A DNA stretch of 64,000 nucleotides from Sordariomycetes sp. S80-01Y (lineage: Eukaryota > Ascomycota > Sordariomycetes): the NCBI GenBank assembly GCA_037042185.1, contig JAXQJY010000029.1, positions 2,046,001-2,110,000 of the forward strand, read 5' to 3'. The translations under genes and the position numbers were made by a program. The notes under the pieces are model-generated. The model had not been told where the DNA came from. It worked only from the letters and a program-made list of their open reading frames with translations, and did no database searches. Below, piece by piece: positions 24,512 through 34,021 of the stretch. Each line of letters starts with the position of its first letter. The first letter of the stretch is position 1.

Positions 24512-24822
24512 ACTAGACGGGGACCGAGTTGCGATACATTAGTAGACAAGACCGGAAAATGTGAACAGATGATGTCCGCCATGGCTCTCGCCCTTTAGAC
24601 AGAACATGTATTATAGCTTACACGACGGCGATTCGGCTGCATAGCGATACCATCTGGAGTACCGAAGAATTTGATTAGATGACACGTCACGTCTTGCTTC
24701 GCCTCTTAATTGTCGATGGTTGCATTACTCGACTTCTCTGCCATTGGCGAGTATCTAGTTGCAATAGTCATGCAATTGCAACCCTGTCTAACCACCTTCG
24801 CAATCCGTATCAAAATTACCAT
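24512..24822. other. Convergent 3' spacer
   Basis: 311 bp between the stop codons of the Ca2+-ATPase (+) and proteasome beta3 (-). AT-richer than its surroundings, as expected for 3' UTRs. Nothing else seen. Confidence 0.6.
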
Positions 24823-25607
24823 CTAGTCTTGACGGCCCTTCAGTAATCGCTTGGTAACCTTGTCCTTCTGAATAATGTAAACGTGCGCTCCCCAACCGGA
24901 CAGTGCATCGCGGTCGACGGCGTTGAGCAGCGACTGGGAGATCGTTTCGAAGAGTGCATCCGGTTCCTACCATAGTCAGCAATCCGTTGCCACCCCGACA
25001 TCACGGCACCCAGGACTTACCAGATCCGGCTCCCAGAGACCCTCGCACATGCCAAACAGCTGCTCGCTCGCCGTCCCGCTGACGATAAAGTCCTTGGCAA
25101 AATCAATACACCCGATGCTGTCGAAACCGCAGATGAAGGGCTTTCCCGTCGTGGGGTCGAGGCCCGCCACCACGGGACTGACGAAGTACGGCCCGAACCT
25201 CTTCTCGTACAGACTGCTGCTCACGAGGTTGGCGAAGGTTCGCGGGGCGATGGCCCGCTCCTCGCGCAGACGGTACATGTTGGTCTTGTAACGGAAGAGG
25301 TCGCTGACCGTCGAGACGTCGGTCGCCAAGCCAGTCAGGCCGAGGAAGACGTTGTCGCCGTAGCGGAAGATCTTTGGAAAGTTGTTGGAGATGGTCAGAG
25401 CCTGCATGCCGAGTCGAAGGTCGCAAGCTATGGCGACGCAGTCTTTACCGACCATAGCGACGCAGGCGCCACCGTCTGGGGGGAGATTGTTAGCCGGGCT
25501 CAAGAGGAGAGGGAGCAATCGATTGGTACGAACTTATCGAAAAGGGCGACGACTGCGAGGCGGTTAGCTGGTGACGAGGTGAGGGCGGTGGGAGGGGTGT
25601 CTACCAT
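24823..25607 (-). CDS. pup3: 20S proteasome subunit beta3 (Pup3)
   Basis: Non-catalytic beta ring subunit of the 20S proteasome core. Exons (minus): 25607-25605 (ATG only), 25552-25534 (19 nt), 25475-25021, 24966-24823; 206 aa, the expected length. Splicing yields the N-terminus [20 protein letters not shown], which fits the family exactly; it lacks the N-terminal catalytic Thr and propeptide, as beta3 should. Further landmarks: [59 protein letters not shown], and the tail [26 protein letters not shown]. The intron after the ATG starts GTAGAC and ends CGCAG with a CTAAC branch site; the second intron starts GTTCGT. The start exon of three bases is the striking point. Divergent from the TUG/UBX gene. 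Confidence 0.93.
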
Positions 25608-26260
25608 GATGGCGTTTGGAGGGGTGCCTGAGCTCCTCCTTGACCCTGTGTTCGATTCTTGGGGTGCAGCCTTCCAAAGACGCAGTTGCGTTTGAACTAT
25701 GGCGTATCGTCGATGGTCAGAGATCGGTCGCGGTGGAAGTCGTGGGGATCGTTGGCCTGGTCGATAGTGGTGATGCAGCTCCAGCACCTGTAGCTTCGGT
25801 GTTGCGAGGTTCCAACGTCAAGGCAAACAGCATGGCGCGGCCGAGTCGGAGCTCCACTCTGGGTGCAGATGGTTGGCCGACAGCGCCTCAAGCCACCGCC
25901 CATAGAAGCGTGGGGCAGGAGCTCTTACCTCACCGCGCCGTTGCCTGTGGAGAGTTCGAGAAGCTCCAAATCGTCTGGATTAGTTACTACTCGTACTTTA
26001 CCTAAAGACTTGGATTTAGACACACGCCTGGACTCTTTTTCGCTATTTGTCCACGGTTCTTCCATTCATGCCATAAGGATCACTTGCTTGCATACGGCCT
26101 CTTTTGCAGTACTCTTGCCTGTCCGGCCGTGCCTCAGGTGCCTCTTGACCCCACCATCGACGACATCGCGGGCGACGGAGCTCTGCCTCCAAGATTACCT
26201 AGTCAGAAAGTACTAGCTGGCTCAAACACCTCCTCCAGTGCGACTGCGTTATACTTCGCA
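25608..26260. promoter_or_regulatory. Divergent promoter, proteasome beta3 / UBX protein
   Basis: 653-bp spacer with both start codons pointing outward. No exact yeast-type proteasome element GGTGGCAAA was found by eye. A frame upstream of the UBX start is open but starts at an ATG (26084) with a non-conserved extension, so it is treated as 5' UTR. Confidence 0.5.
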
Positions 26261-27838
26261 ATGTCCTCTCACGTGGTCGTCCTGACCGCAGACATGCGGC
26301 GGGCGACCGTCAAGGTCACCCCAAGCACATACCTCACGGACGTCCTCCAAGAAGCTTGCAAGAAGCTCAACGTTTCAAGCGACAAGTTCCTTCTCAGGTT
26401 GGTTTTACCGGACTCTCGAAGGATACATGTAACTGACTTTTGGAACAGGAGTGCCAACAATAAAGCCGTCGATCTGTCCCTCACCTACCGAACCTCAGGC
26501 CTTAGTCCTGGTGCGAAGCTGAACTTGGTCCAGAAGTCCAAGACGCCGTCTGCTATCCAGGTAGCCCTACAACTACCCCAGCCCGAAGCGAAAGAGATTC
26601 CCGGCGGTCGGTTGATAGACAAATTCCCGAGCGATCTGACGTTATGGCAACTGCTACGTCAGTTCGAGAGTGGCAAGGCGAGCAACGGTCGCAACATCAA
26701 CATCACAGCGAGAGGTATTGCGCAGATGTCAGAGGGAGCATCTGGAAGCGGTCAGCTCTACTACGAGACCCCCGTTTTGAATATTATGAACAGGGAGTTG
26801 TCTACATTTGTTGACTTCCAGAAGACGCTGTCGCAACTGGGGTACAACTCAGGGTCAGTTTTAATACGGCTGAGCTACCGCAAGACGGACAAGGTCTTCC
26901 ACGAGGCTGTCGAGGAGATCCGCACGTATTTCCAAGAGGATGACAAACAGCACGACGATACGCCTCAGTCGTCGGCAGCGCAAGAAGAAAGGGCTGTCGA
27001 AGCCCCTGCAACTGATGCTGGTGGCGATACCCCTATGAGTGACACTCAGCCCGAGCATACAGAAGCAGCAGCAAAAGATCCACAAGCACCTGTCCCAAGC
27101 GAACCTGCGCAATCGGCTACGGAGCCTTCAGTAGCACGCGAGAACGGCGCCCCTCCTGTGTCAGACGACCCCTACACGCCGGCTCACGTCTTTCTGGCTC
27201 CGACAAGTTCAACACCAAGCGCAGCGCTCGCTCCGTACAGCGAGCCAGATACTGCTCCAAGCATAGCCCAAGCGCAACAGCATCAGCACCGTCTACAGGA
27301 GAGCTCGAAGAATAAACGCCTATTGTCAGACAAAGAACTTGCAGAAAAGGCCGCGGCGGAGGAAGCTAAGATGGCCTCGATTACATCTATCCTCGTCCGG
27401 GTTCGCTTTCCCGACAACACAACTACTGAATGGGCTGTGACGCCAGAGAAAACAGGTGCTTTCTTGTACGAGGCTGTCAGGCGTGTCATGGTGCATCGAG
27501 ACCAGCCATTCCGACTGGTGATCCCTCCGGGTATCAAGCAAGTTATCAAGGATGACGATAACCAGAAGAACAGTCTCATCAAGGCTTACAAGTTGCGCGG
27601 GGCTACGTTGGTTAATTTCATGTGGGACGACAGCGTCCCAACCGAGATACGGAAGCAGCAGCCATTCCTTCAAGATGCTGTCGCTAAACAAGGGGAGGCT
27701 GTCAAGATCCCTGATGTACCTCAGGTTCCAGATGAGGAGCCAAGTGCCCCGGCAGCGGTGGCCGAACCCAAGAAGGAAGATAAGAAGGGGCTCGGAGGCC
27801 TCAAAAAGCCCAAATGGATGCAGCTGGGTAAGAAGTAA
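26261..27838 (+). CDS. TUG/Ubx4-family UBX domain protein (Cdc48 cofactor)
   Basis: UBX proteins recruit the Cdc48/p97 segregase; the TUG/ASPSCR1 branch has N-terminal ubiquitin-like domains and a C-terminal UBX. Exons 26261-26397 and 26449-27838; 508 aa. N-terminal UBL1 MSSHVVVLTADMRRATVKV...NKAVDLSLTYRTSGLSPGAKLNLV (1-75), a second ubiquitin-like region through about 205 (LIDKFPSDLTLWQLLRQFE...YYETPVLNIMNRELSTF), a Glu/Ala/Pro-rich disordered middle, and a UBX fold from about 353 to 443 (ILVRVRFPDNTTTEWAV...RLVIPPGIKQVI). The C-terminus is Lys-rich. The 51-nt intron is a multiple of three without a stop, so an unspliced read would look like a 17-residue longer protein; the family pattern supports splicing. 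Start at 26261 matches family N-termini. Confidence 0.9.
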   Translation: MSSHVVVLTADMRRATVKVTPSTYLTDVLQEACKKLNVSSDKFLLRLVLPDSRRIHVTDFWNRSANNKAVDLSLTYRTSGLSPGAKLNLVQKSKTPSAIQVALQLPQPEAKEIPGGRLIDKFPSDLTLWQLLRQFESGKASNGRNINITARGIAQMSEGASGSGQLYYETPVLNIMNRELSTFVDFQKTLSQLGYNSGSVLIRLSYRKTDKVFHEAVEEIRTYFQEDDKQHDDTPQSSAAQEERAVEAPATDAGGDTPMSDTQPEHTEAAAKDPQAPVPSEPAQSATEPSVARENGAPPVSDDPYTPAHVFLAPTSSTPSAALAPYSEPDTAPSIAQAQQHQHRLQESSKNKRLLSDKELAEKAAAEEAKMASITSILVRVRFPDNTTTEWAVTPEKTGAFLYEAVRRVMVHRDQPFRLVIPPGIKQVIKDDDNQKNSLIKAYKLRGATLVNFMWDDSVPTEIRKQQPFLQDAVAKQGEAVKIPDVPQVPDEEPSAPAAVAEPKKEDKKGLGGLKKPKWMQLGKK

Positions 27839-28152
27839 GCCGGCCTGGGCTCAAGGACAGCGGTTGGGGGTGAGGGCGATTCATAATTTTCAAGAGCAAT
27901 GGGTCACAACCGACGGGTGCCTAAGAACCTGTGTAGGGTGCAGCGTTTGACATATGGAGAGCGGGATATCATGAGCGTAGCAAGCTTAGACATTGTTGAA
28001 CACTTGGTATTGTTTTCCCCTACGACAGCAGCCAAGTACTGCTACGCAGGTCGCATCATAGCCGGTGAATCATGACCACGCCAGTAATCCATGCCAAACC
28101 CAAATTTTTGCCATCCATCATCGTGCTAGAAAACAGAGCTTTGTTTCGTAAT
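27839..28152. other. Convergent 3' spacer
   Basis: 314 bp between the stops of the UBX gene (+) and RPL36 (-); 3' UTR sequence presumably. Nothing else seen. Confidence 0.6.
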
Positions 28153-28910
28153 TTAGTGGCCAGCACGGCGGGACTCGGCGATGACACGCTGGAGCTCGTC
28201 GACCTTTCTCTTGGCACGGCCGAAGGTACCGAGCTAAAGAGAGTCAGTAAAGCCTTCGTAGGGTAGAGGGATTGAATATACATACACGCTTCTTAGCGAG
28301 CTTACGGGCGCGCTTGTCACGGGAGTTGCGGAGCAACTCGATGACACGGCGCTCGTAGGGGGCGAGGCTGGTTAACAGTTAGCAGAATGTTCCCAAGCCC
28401 TTGTTGGATCCCTCGACGTTGGCCAGGCTGACTTTACAAGCACAACCGGGCTTCATCGAGCGACTGGAGCAGTAACGTACCCAGCAACCTCCTTGACGAC
28501 CTCACGAACAAACGCGGTGCGCTTGCTCAGGTGGCCCTTGGTCCGCGAGACGCGGGGCTTGTTCACGCGAGGGGTGGTCTTCTGTAATCCAGCACCGAAA
28601 TGTCAGCGTCCATCGTCTGCCATGCGTTTGTGGGGGATGTCGAGCCGAAGCCGAGCCGCAAAAGCGCAAGCAGAGATCCTCCAAGAGGTGAGAGTGACAG
28701 TCCATCCATCCATATCATATATAGCTCATGTTTCCATCGTATATTGTATATGCATGTATGTAGTCGCACTAAGGGCTTGTCTTTCGCTTCGCTTCGCTTT
28801 TCGGAGCCGGGCTCGACGTTGAGGATGTGTGCTCGTGACGATTTTCAACGTACGTGGCCGCGGTTCTGACCAATGGTCAGACCGGTCTTTGCGGGAGCCT
28901 CCTTGGCCAT
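28153..28910 (-). CDS. rpl36: 60S ribosomal protein L36 (eL36)
   Basis: Structural protein of the large cytosolic ribosomal subunit. Exons (minus): 28910-28854, 28581-28481, 28367-28286, 28233-28153; 106 aa. The spliced product starts [19 protein letters not shown], continues [57 protein letters not shown] and ends [15 protein letters not shown], which is unmistakably L36. Introns are 272, 113 and 52 nt; the long first intron near the start codon is usual for ribosomal protein genes. I looked for C/D-box snoRNAs in introns 1 and 2 and found no convincing box pair. The first intron carries (CTTCG)n on the + strand near 28781-28800. Confidence 0.96.
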
Positions 28911-29896
28911 TGTGATGGTGATACGCAGGGGAGTTGTTGCTGCGTCGGTTAGTTGGGCGTGATGGAGAGAAGTCGGAAAGTCGAGCACTCTGGGATTTTC
29001 GACAAGGTGTGTGGGGTGGAGGGCAAAATTTCGTGGGCGGGTCACGTGGATCGAGTGCTTATCGATAGGCATGGGCACTGAACTCGCACGGTCTCCACCT
29101 CACGTAACCGGGGCCTTCGAGCTCGGCACTCCGAGTCGCGACCCAACGTGCAGGAGACCTGAGAGGTAGTGCTTGTAATTAGGCTTGCACCAATCTTTTG
29201 ACGGTATCATTGTAGCACAATGTGCTGGACTCAGCCTCTTCTTTGTGCTGCCCTCGTGTTGCTCCGTACAACAGTCCGGACCCCGTTGGGCAGATTCAGA
29301 GTCTCGAGCCGTCGTCTCGCCCTTCCTGAGCGCTTGTTCGACTCATAGCAATGGAGTCTGGATTTACAACTTCCTCTGGTCAAACCGAGTTGAGGCTGGT
29401 ATGACGGCCTGTCGCCATTTGTAGCTTCCCGATCTCACTCGCGCCTCTTGACGTGGCTACGATGTCATGATGGAGAATGTCTAATGTGCGTGCCTTGCCA
29501 TATTTGGCTCGTGTGCAAGGTACCGAGGGCGAAACAGCGGCAAGGGGCCACGCATTCCCGGCCACTGCCACGACGCACGATCGGCCTTTGGCATGCCGAC
29601 TTCGGTGTGTCTGATGTTTGTTTGCTCGGGGACTGCTGCTATGCTGGTCCTGGGTCCATGATGATGCTGGTGCCAGTATGTGGAGCAGGGATCTTCATTC
29701 ATGCCTGAGAAGTCCAGCAAGCGCCAGGACCCTTCGCTTCGCCCGCTGGGTTCTCTTGATCAACGTGACTGGTGTTCTCCTAAAGGACTGACGATCCGTT
29801 TCGCTTTTTCATTCTTCTTTTATTTCTTCCCCTCATTCTCTCAAATCTCTCAAACCGTTCTGTGCCAACAACAAGCGTACTATCAACCCAATCATC
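28911..29896. other. Divergent intergenic region
   Basis: About 1 kb between the RPL36 start (-) and the secreted-protein start (+). The last 120 bp before 29897 are strongly pyrimidine-rich, a common fungal leader. Short ORFs (79-87 aa) on both strands have no family features. Confidence 0.5.
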
Positions 29897-30456
29897 ATGC
29901 TCTTCAACATCATCATTGCGACCCTCCCTTCAGCCCTGGGCGCTGTCCACGCTCTGAAGTATTCGCCTCCGGCTGCCCTGATGGCAAAAGTCATGGCCGA
30001 TGATGACTGTAGCTTCCCAGCATCATACGAAGTCCACAACTTTGCTGGACAGTCAAACGATTCGAGCTCAACATTGGGACTCTTCGACTTCGAGTTCAGA
30101 GACCCCGACACCAAGGTGGAAACGGTTTGCCACTTCAACGAATCGTCCGAGTCGTCCTCGCCTTCTGCACCCAACCCGAGGTATCCTTGCGAGAACGAGG
30201 ACATCGAGTTTATCTGGGAGAACGACAAGAAGAAGCTTTGGCTGATAGAGGGTGTCTGTCCTGGATCCGACGGGTAAGTTCCGGGCTGTTGGCGCCGTGT
30301 CCGCCACTAAGTACTAATGGTTCTATCAGAGATGCCGACTACGAAGCTTCGGGAAGCACGATTCTTCCTTTGACTTGCGAGAAGGGCGGCAAGTGCTCCA
30401 CGAACTCGACTTCGCATTCAGCCGACTTCACGAACATTTCGCCGGTCAGGCCCTGA
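29897..30456 (+). CDS. Small secreted cysteine-containing protein, possibly Alt a 1-like
   Basis: Predicted extracellular protein of 167 aa, exons 29897-30273 and 30330-30456 (56-nt intron, GTAAGT, branch ACTAAT, CAG). The N-terminus MLFNIIIATLPSALGAVHA is a classical signal peptide with a cleavage site near residue 19. The mature part has six cysteines (enough for three disulfides), four N-glycosylation sequons (NDS, NES, NST, NIS) and many acidic residues. The spaced pattern FDFEFRDPDTKVETVC ... YPCENEDIEFIW ... LIEGVCPG ... GSTILPLTC resembles the beta-rich AA1-like/Alt a 1 group of fungal secreted proteins, but I make this comparison from memory and it is weak. No enzyme motif. Function unknown; effector or surface protein are both possible. 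Confidence 0.75.
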
Positions 30457-30981
30457 GGGTTCGTGGTTCAGAGTGACCCTGGCGCGCGCTGGTAGCGTTG
30501 GATCTGTACAATTAGACCGCCAGTAGGCTCAGTACTCGAAGTCCACTGGAACAGACGACGAGGAATAGACATGCATAAATTCGTATTCCACGAGATCAAT
30601 GTTTCCCATAAGGTAGCTGCAGCTCAAAGTGATGCAGAGGTGTCCTGCGACGTCCCCCCTGGCTTTGCGTGGCGCCACAGCGGCAACCCCTGCATCCACT
30701 CCGCATTTCCGTGCACGATCCAATGACCTCACCTCCACAGAAACCTGGAACGCTCACAAGACCGCATCACCTCGCAACCCTGTCGCAGCCACGACAGACC
30801 GATCTTCGGTGCGTTCTCCTTGTCTTTGGTATACTTTCCGTCTTGAAGGACCGTTCACTCCTCTTCGCGTCCTCTTCGCGATCACGCCCGTTGCAGATAG
30901 AGTCACGAGCGACGCTGGGGAACAGGATATCACCATGCCTGGGGACTACGACTAAAGAGACGACGCTTCCCCACGATCAAG
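30457..30981. other. Spacer upstream of lipase gene
   Basis: 525 bp between two + strand genes; holds the 3' end of the secreted-protein gene and the lipase promoter. No recognisable element. Confidence 0.5.
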
Positions 30982-32079
30982 ATGTATTGGAAACATGTCC
31001 TCGGCCTGCTGCTACCGCAGCTCGTTGCCGGCGCCGCTGTAGACACGCAGCATCCTCTCTCTAACGGCGTGTCCGCGGCACGAATTTCAACTCCCTTCTT
31101 CGCCGAACTCGAGCGTCTGGCCCGCATCGTCGACATCAGCTACTGCATCGGCACTACAGGCGTCAGCAAGCCCTTTAGCTGCGTATCGCGCTGCTCAGAG
31201 TTCCCCTCCTTCGACCTCGTCACGACATGGAACACCGGTATCCTCATGAGCGACAGCTGCGGCTATATCGCTGTTGACCACGGTGAATTACGAGAAGGCG
31301 AGGAAGAAGGGGACACAGGAAGCAAGGCTATCATCGTGGCCTTCAGAGGCACGTACAGTGTAACCAACACGGTCGTTGACTTGAGCACCAAGCCGCAGAA
31401 GTATGTGCCGTATCCTTCGCCGGATGACGGCGGGGAGAAACCTGATGCGCCGGCGCACAGGTGCTTGAACTGCACGGTGCACTCGGGTTTTTTGGAGTCC
31501 TGGAGGGTCACTAGGGAGAAGATCATCCCTGAGCTGGTCGAGCTCCATGAGAAGTACCCCGACTACCCCGTCCACTTGGTTGGGCACAGTCTCGGAGGCG
31601 CGGTCGCTTGTCTAGCAGCACTTGAGCTCAAGGTGTCGCTAGGCTGGGATAACGTTATTGTTACGACCTTCGGTGAACCGAGGGTCGGAAACACTCCGTG
31701 GGCGCATTTCGTCGACAATGTGTTTGATTTGAACGAGGAGACAGACCTCGAGAAACGCTCGTATCGACGCTTGACGCACGAGAACGATCCAGTGCCCCTT
31801 CTGCCACTGGAAGAATGGGGATACCGGCCCCACGCTGGGGAGATATTCATCTCGAAGGAGTCTTTGACGCCCTCTGAGGACGACATTCGCACCTGTGTCG
31901 GTGACGAGGACATGGACTGCATTTCTGGAGGGAGCGAGTATACGAGGTACAAGCTGTGGCAGCTATTCTTCTCCCATCGGGACTACTTCTGGAGGCTGGG
32001 CCTGTGCGTGCCAGGTGGTGATCCTGCGGATTGGGGAAGGGAACCATACGAGTTTGGCGACGAGGAGGATGAGTTGTGA
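30982..32079 (+). CDS. Secreted class 3 lipase
   Basis: Alpha/beta-hydrolase of the fungal class 3 lipase family (triacylglycerol lipase or feruloyl-esterase-like), secreted. Intronless, 365 aa. Signal peptide MYWKHVLGLLLPQLVAG, cleavage near 17-20. The nucleophile elbow GHSLGG has Ser203; the preceding strand is VHLV. GEPRVGN (about 233-239) follows, then HENDPVPLLPL whose Asp is the likely acid (about 266), and HRDYFW near the C-terminus gives the catalytic His candidate. An oxyanion strand AIIVAFRGT is at 116-124. Several Cys in the N-terminal part (55, 67, 71, 93) and 161/164 suggest disulfides. The acidic tail FGDEEDEL ends in DEL preceded by E: EDEL resembles but is not a canonical HDEL/KDEL retention signal. 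Substrate cannot be read from sequence. Confidence 0.93.
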   Translation: MYWKHVLGLLLPQLVAGAAVDTQHPLSNGVSAARISTPFFAELERLARIVDISYCIGTTGVSKPFSCVSRCSEFPSFDLVTTWNTGILMSDSCGYIAVDHGELREGEEEGDTGSKAIIVAFRGTYSVTNTVVDLSTKPQKYVPYPSPDDGGEKPDAPAHRCLNCTVHSGFLESWRVTREKIIPELVELHEKYPDYPVHLVGHSLGGAVACLAALELKVSLGWDNVIVTTFGEPRVGNTPWAHFVDNVFDLNEETDLEKRSYRRLTHENDPVPLLPLEEWGYRPHAGEIFISKESLTPSEDDIRTCVGDEDMDCISGGSEYTRYKLWQLFFSHRDYFWRLGLCVPGGDPADWGREPYEFGDEEDEL

Positions 32080-34021
32080 TGATTGATGCTGCGCGTACGT
32101 GTTTTTGTAGTGAGTCGTTTATACCCTAGCAACAGGAATTCCTGGCAACATGAATATCTTCCAAATCAGCCACGCGTCCCCATTTGAGCCATGTGTGACG
32201 GGAAGCTTGTTTCCTCTCGGAGCGGGGCACGCGTCAACGCTCTCCATCGAGGGTGCCCAATTGCCAGCAACGATCGCAGTCTCGTCCACTAATCGAGCAG
32301 ACTGGCACAGCCCATCGGACGGGCGCATGAGAGCAACGTGTGCGAAAAGTGCGAGGCGATAAGGCACCTCACGGCTGAAACCGGCTGCTGCTCAGTACGG
32401 AGCACCTTAGTAATGGGCGGGAGAGGGGCCGCTGCAGCTCAGTCTGGCTCTCCCACGCGACGGACGTGAAAGAATTTTCCTTTCCTGCAGTGGTGGAGGA
32501 CATTCTCATCTGCTCATGGGATGATTTACGCGGGACGACGCCAACGGCCATCGTGGTGCCATGCTGCGGCGTGCAAGTCTACATATTGCTTCAAGCTACA
32601 GGCAATCGTAGGCAGGTGGAAAAAAGTGCTTGTGCGTCCCATAGCCTATCGGGTTCCAAGGCTCCCCTAAACATCTTAGCTTTTCCAGGCAGAGAGAGCT
32701 CTAACCTGCAATCTCATGTCAGGAGTCAGCAAAGCAGATTAGCTCGTGACTAGTACCGGCGGCTTTGCTGGAGGAGCCGACACAACGAGACAGACTCTGC
32801 CAGTAAACAGCGCCGGGCCCCGGACAACAAGCGGCATCTAGCACGTGAGAAGTCGAGGGTGACGACTCGGAGCTCTGAATGGCGGGGCATCACGACAATC
32901 ACAAGGACTGATAAGCGCCCCCGTGCACTCCAGCGGCTGCCCACAAAGGCCAGTCATTGCGGCCGGCCAGTCATTGCGTGCGCACGCGCTTGCATCGCAA
33001 ATAAAGCCACCGCGACGTTTGTGGTCGAATGAAGCACTCGGTGTCCATGTGCGAAAGGGGTGTTTGCTGGTATCATCAAATGATCTGCGGGCAAAATTTC
33101 TTGGACAAGCTGGGCTCTGCTTTTGTGGGCACCTCGTCTCGGCTCGGGCAGCGCGGTGCCCCGTCCAGCTAAACTCGATGTCAGTGAGGTGGCAGTTGGC
33201 GCCGCGGCGGTGCTCAGCCCAGTCGAGGCCTGGCTAGTACACCGTACAGACAGGTGTATTGCTTGGTGAGGGCCCGAGGGCCCAAGCCAGCTGATGGTCA
33301 TCCGGAGGGGTCGGTGGCGACGGATCACCCAGTGAAGCCTGCTTAATTCCCTGGGATTTGTCTCGTGATAGAATCAGAGGAGCATACCTTGAAGAGAAGC
33401 AACTTGAGATAGGGATAGGCTGCGGCGATAAAACTCAACCACCTAGGAAAAGAAACGACAGGTCGACCCCGCCATCGATCCATGCCAACAAAAACTCGAA
33501 CCGGCACGGCAGCAACGGCCACTCGACGAACTTGCTGGGCCCGACTCGGAGTCTGCAACTGGGCGGGTAGTGAACTTGAAGTGAGAGCAATGTGAGGTCG
33601 CAGCTTCTGCTGCTGCTCCTGCTGCTTGCTGCTTGGTGCCAGCCTGCCAGCCTGCACCGGGCTCTGCTCTGCCCCTCTTTTGCACTTACCGCAACTTCCA
33701 GCTTCGAATACAGGGGTCTCGCAGGGGCCAGACCCCCCTAACCGGCGCTGGACCAGAGGCTCCACGGGTCCCTAGGGGAGGTGCAGCACTGCAGAATGGC
33801 AGGCGACCCCCCAAAAATCGAACCCAAAACTCAGGCCAAAATATAAACACATTCTGATATCCAACGCCTCACCCACGCCCTCCTCCGCCTTCCCCCATCT
33901 CCGTCTCCCTCTCACTTTTGCCTTTCCATCCCCCGCCAACGCCAACGCTCCCATCACCACCAACCCGCCTTTTCCACCACCGCATCTACCTCAACCTACT
34001 TCCCACATTCCATCCGTCAAA
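32080..34021. other. Intergenic region with 14-3-3 promoter
   Basis: 1.9 kb between lipase and 14-3-3, both +. The final 160 bp are a pyrimidine/CA-rich leader. The rest holds only short overlapping ORFs. No gene supported. Confidence 0.55.
33842..33847 (+). promoter_or_regulatory. Probable TATA box of the 14-3-3 gene
   Basis: TATAAA in the context AAAATATAAACAC, 175 bp upstream of the 14-3-3 start codon and just before a long C/T-rich tract, the usual arrangement in strongly expressed filamentous-fungal genes. Position-based inference. Confidence 0.5.

Noticed and set aside
28234-28853. Possible intronic snoRNA in RPL36
   Set aside because: CGATGA-like boxes occur in introns 1 and 2, but no matching D box with sensible spacing or terminal stem was seen.
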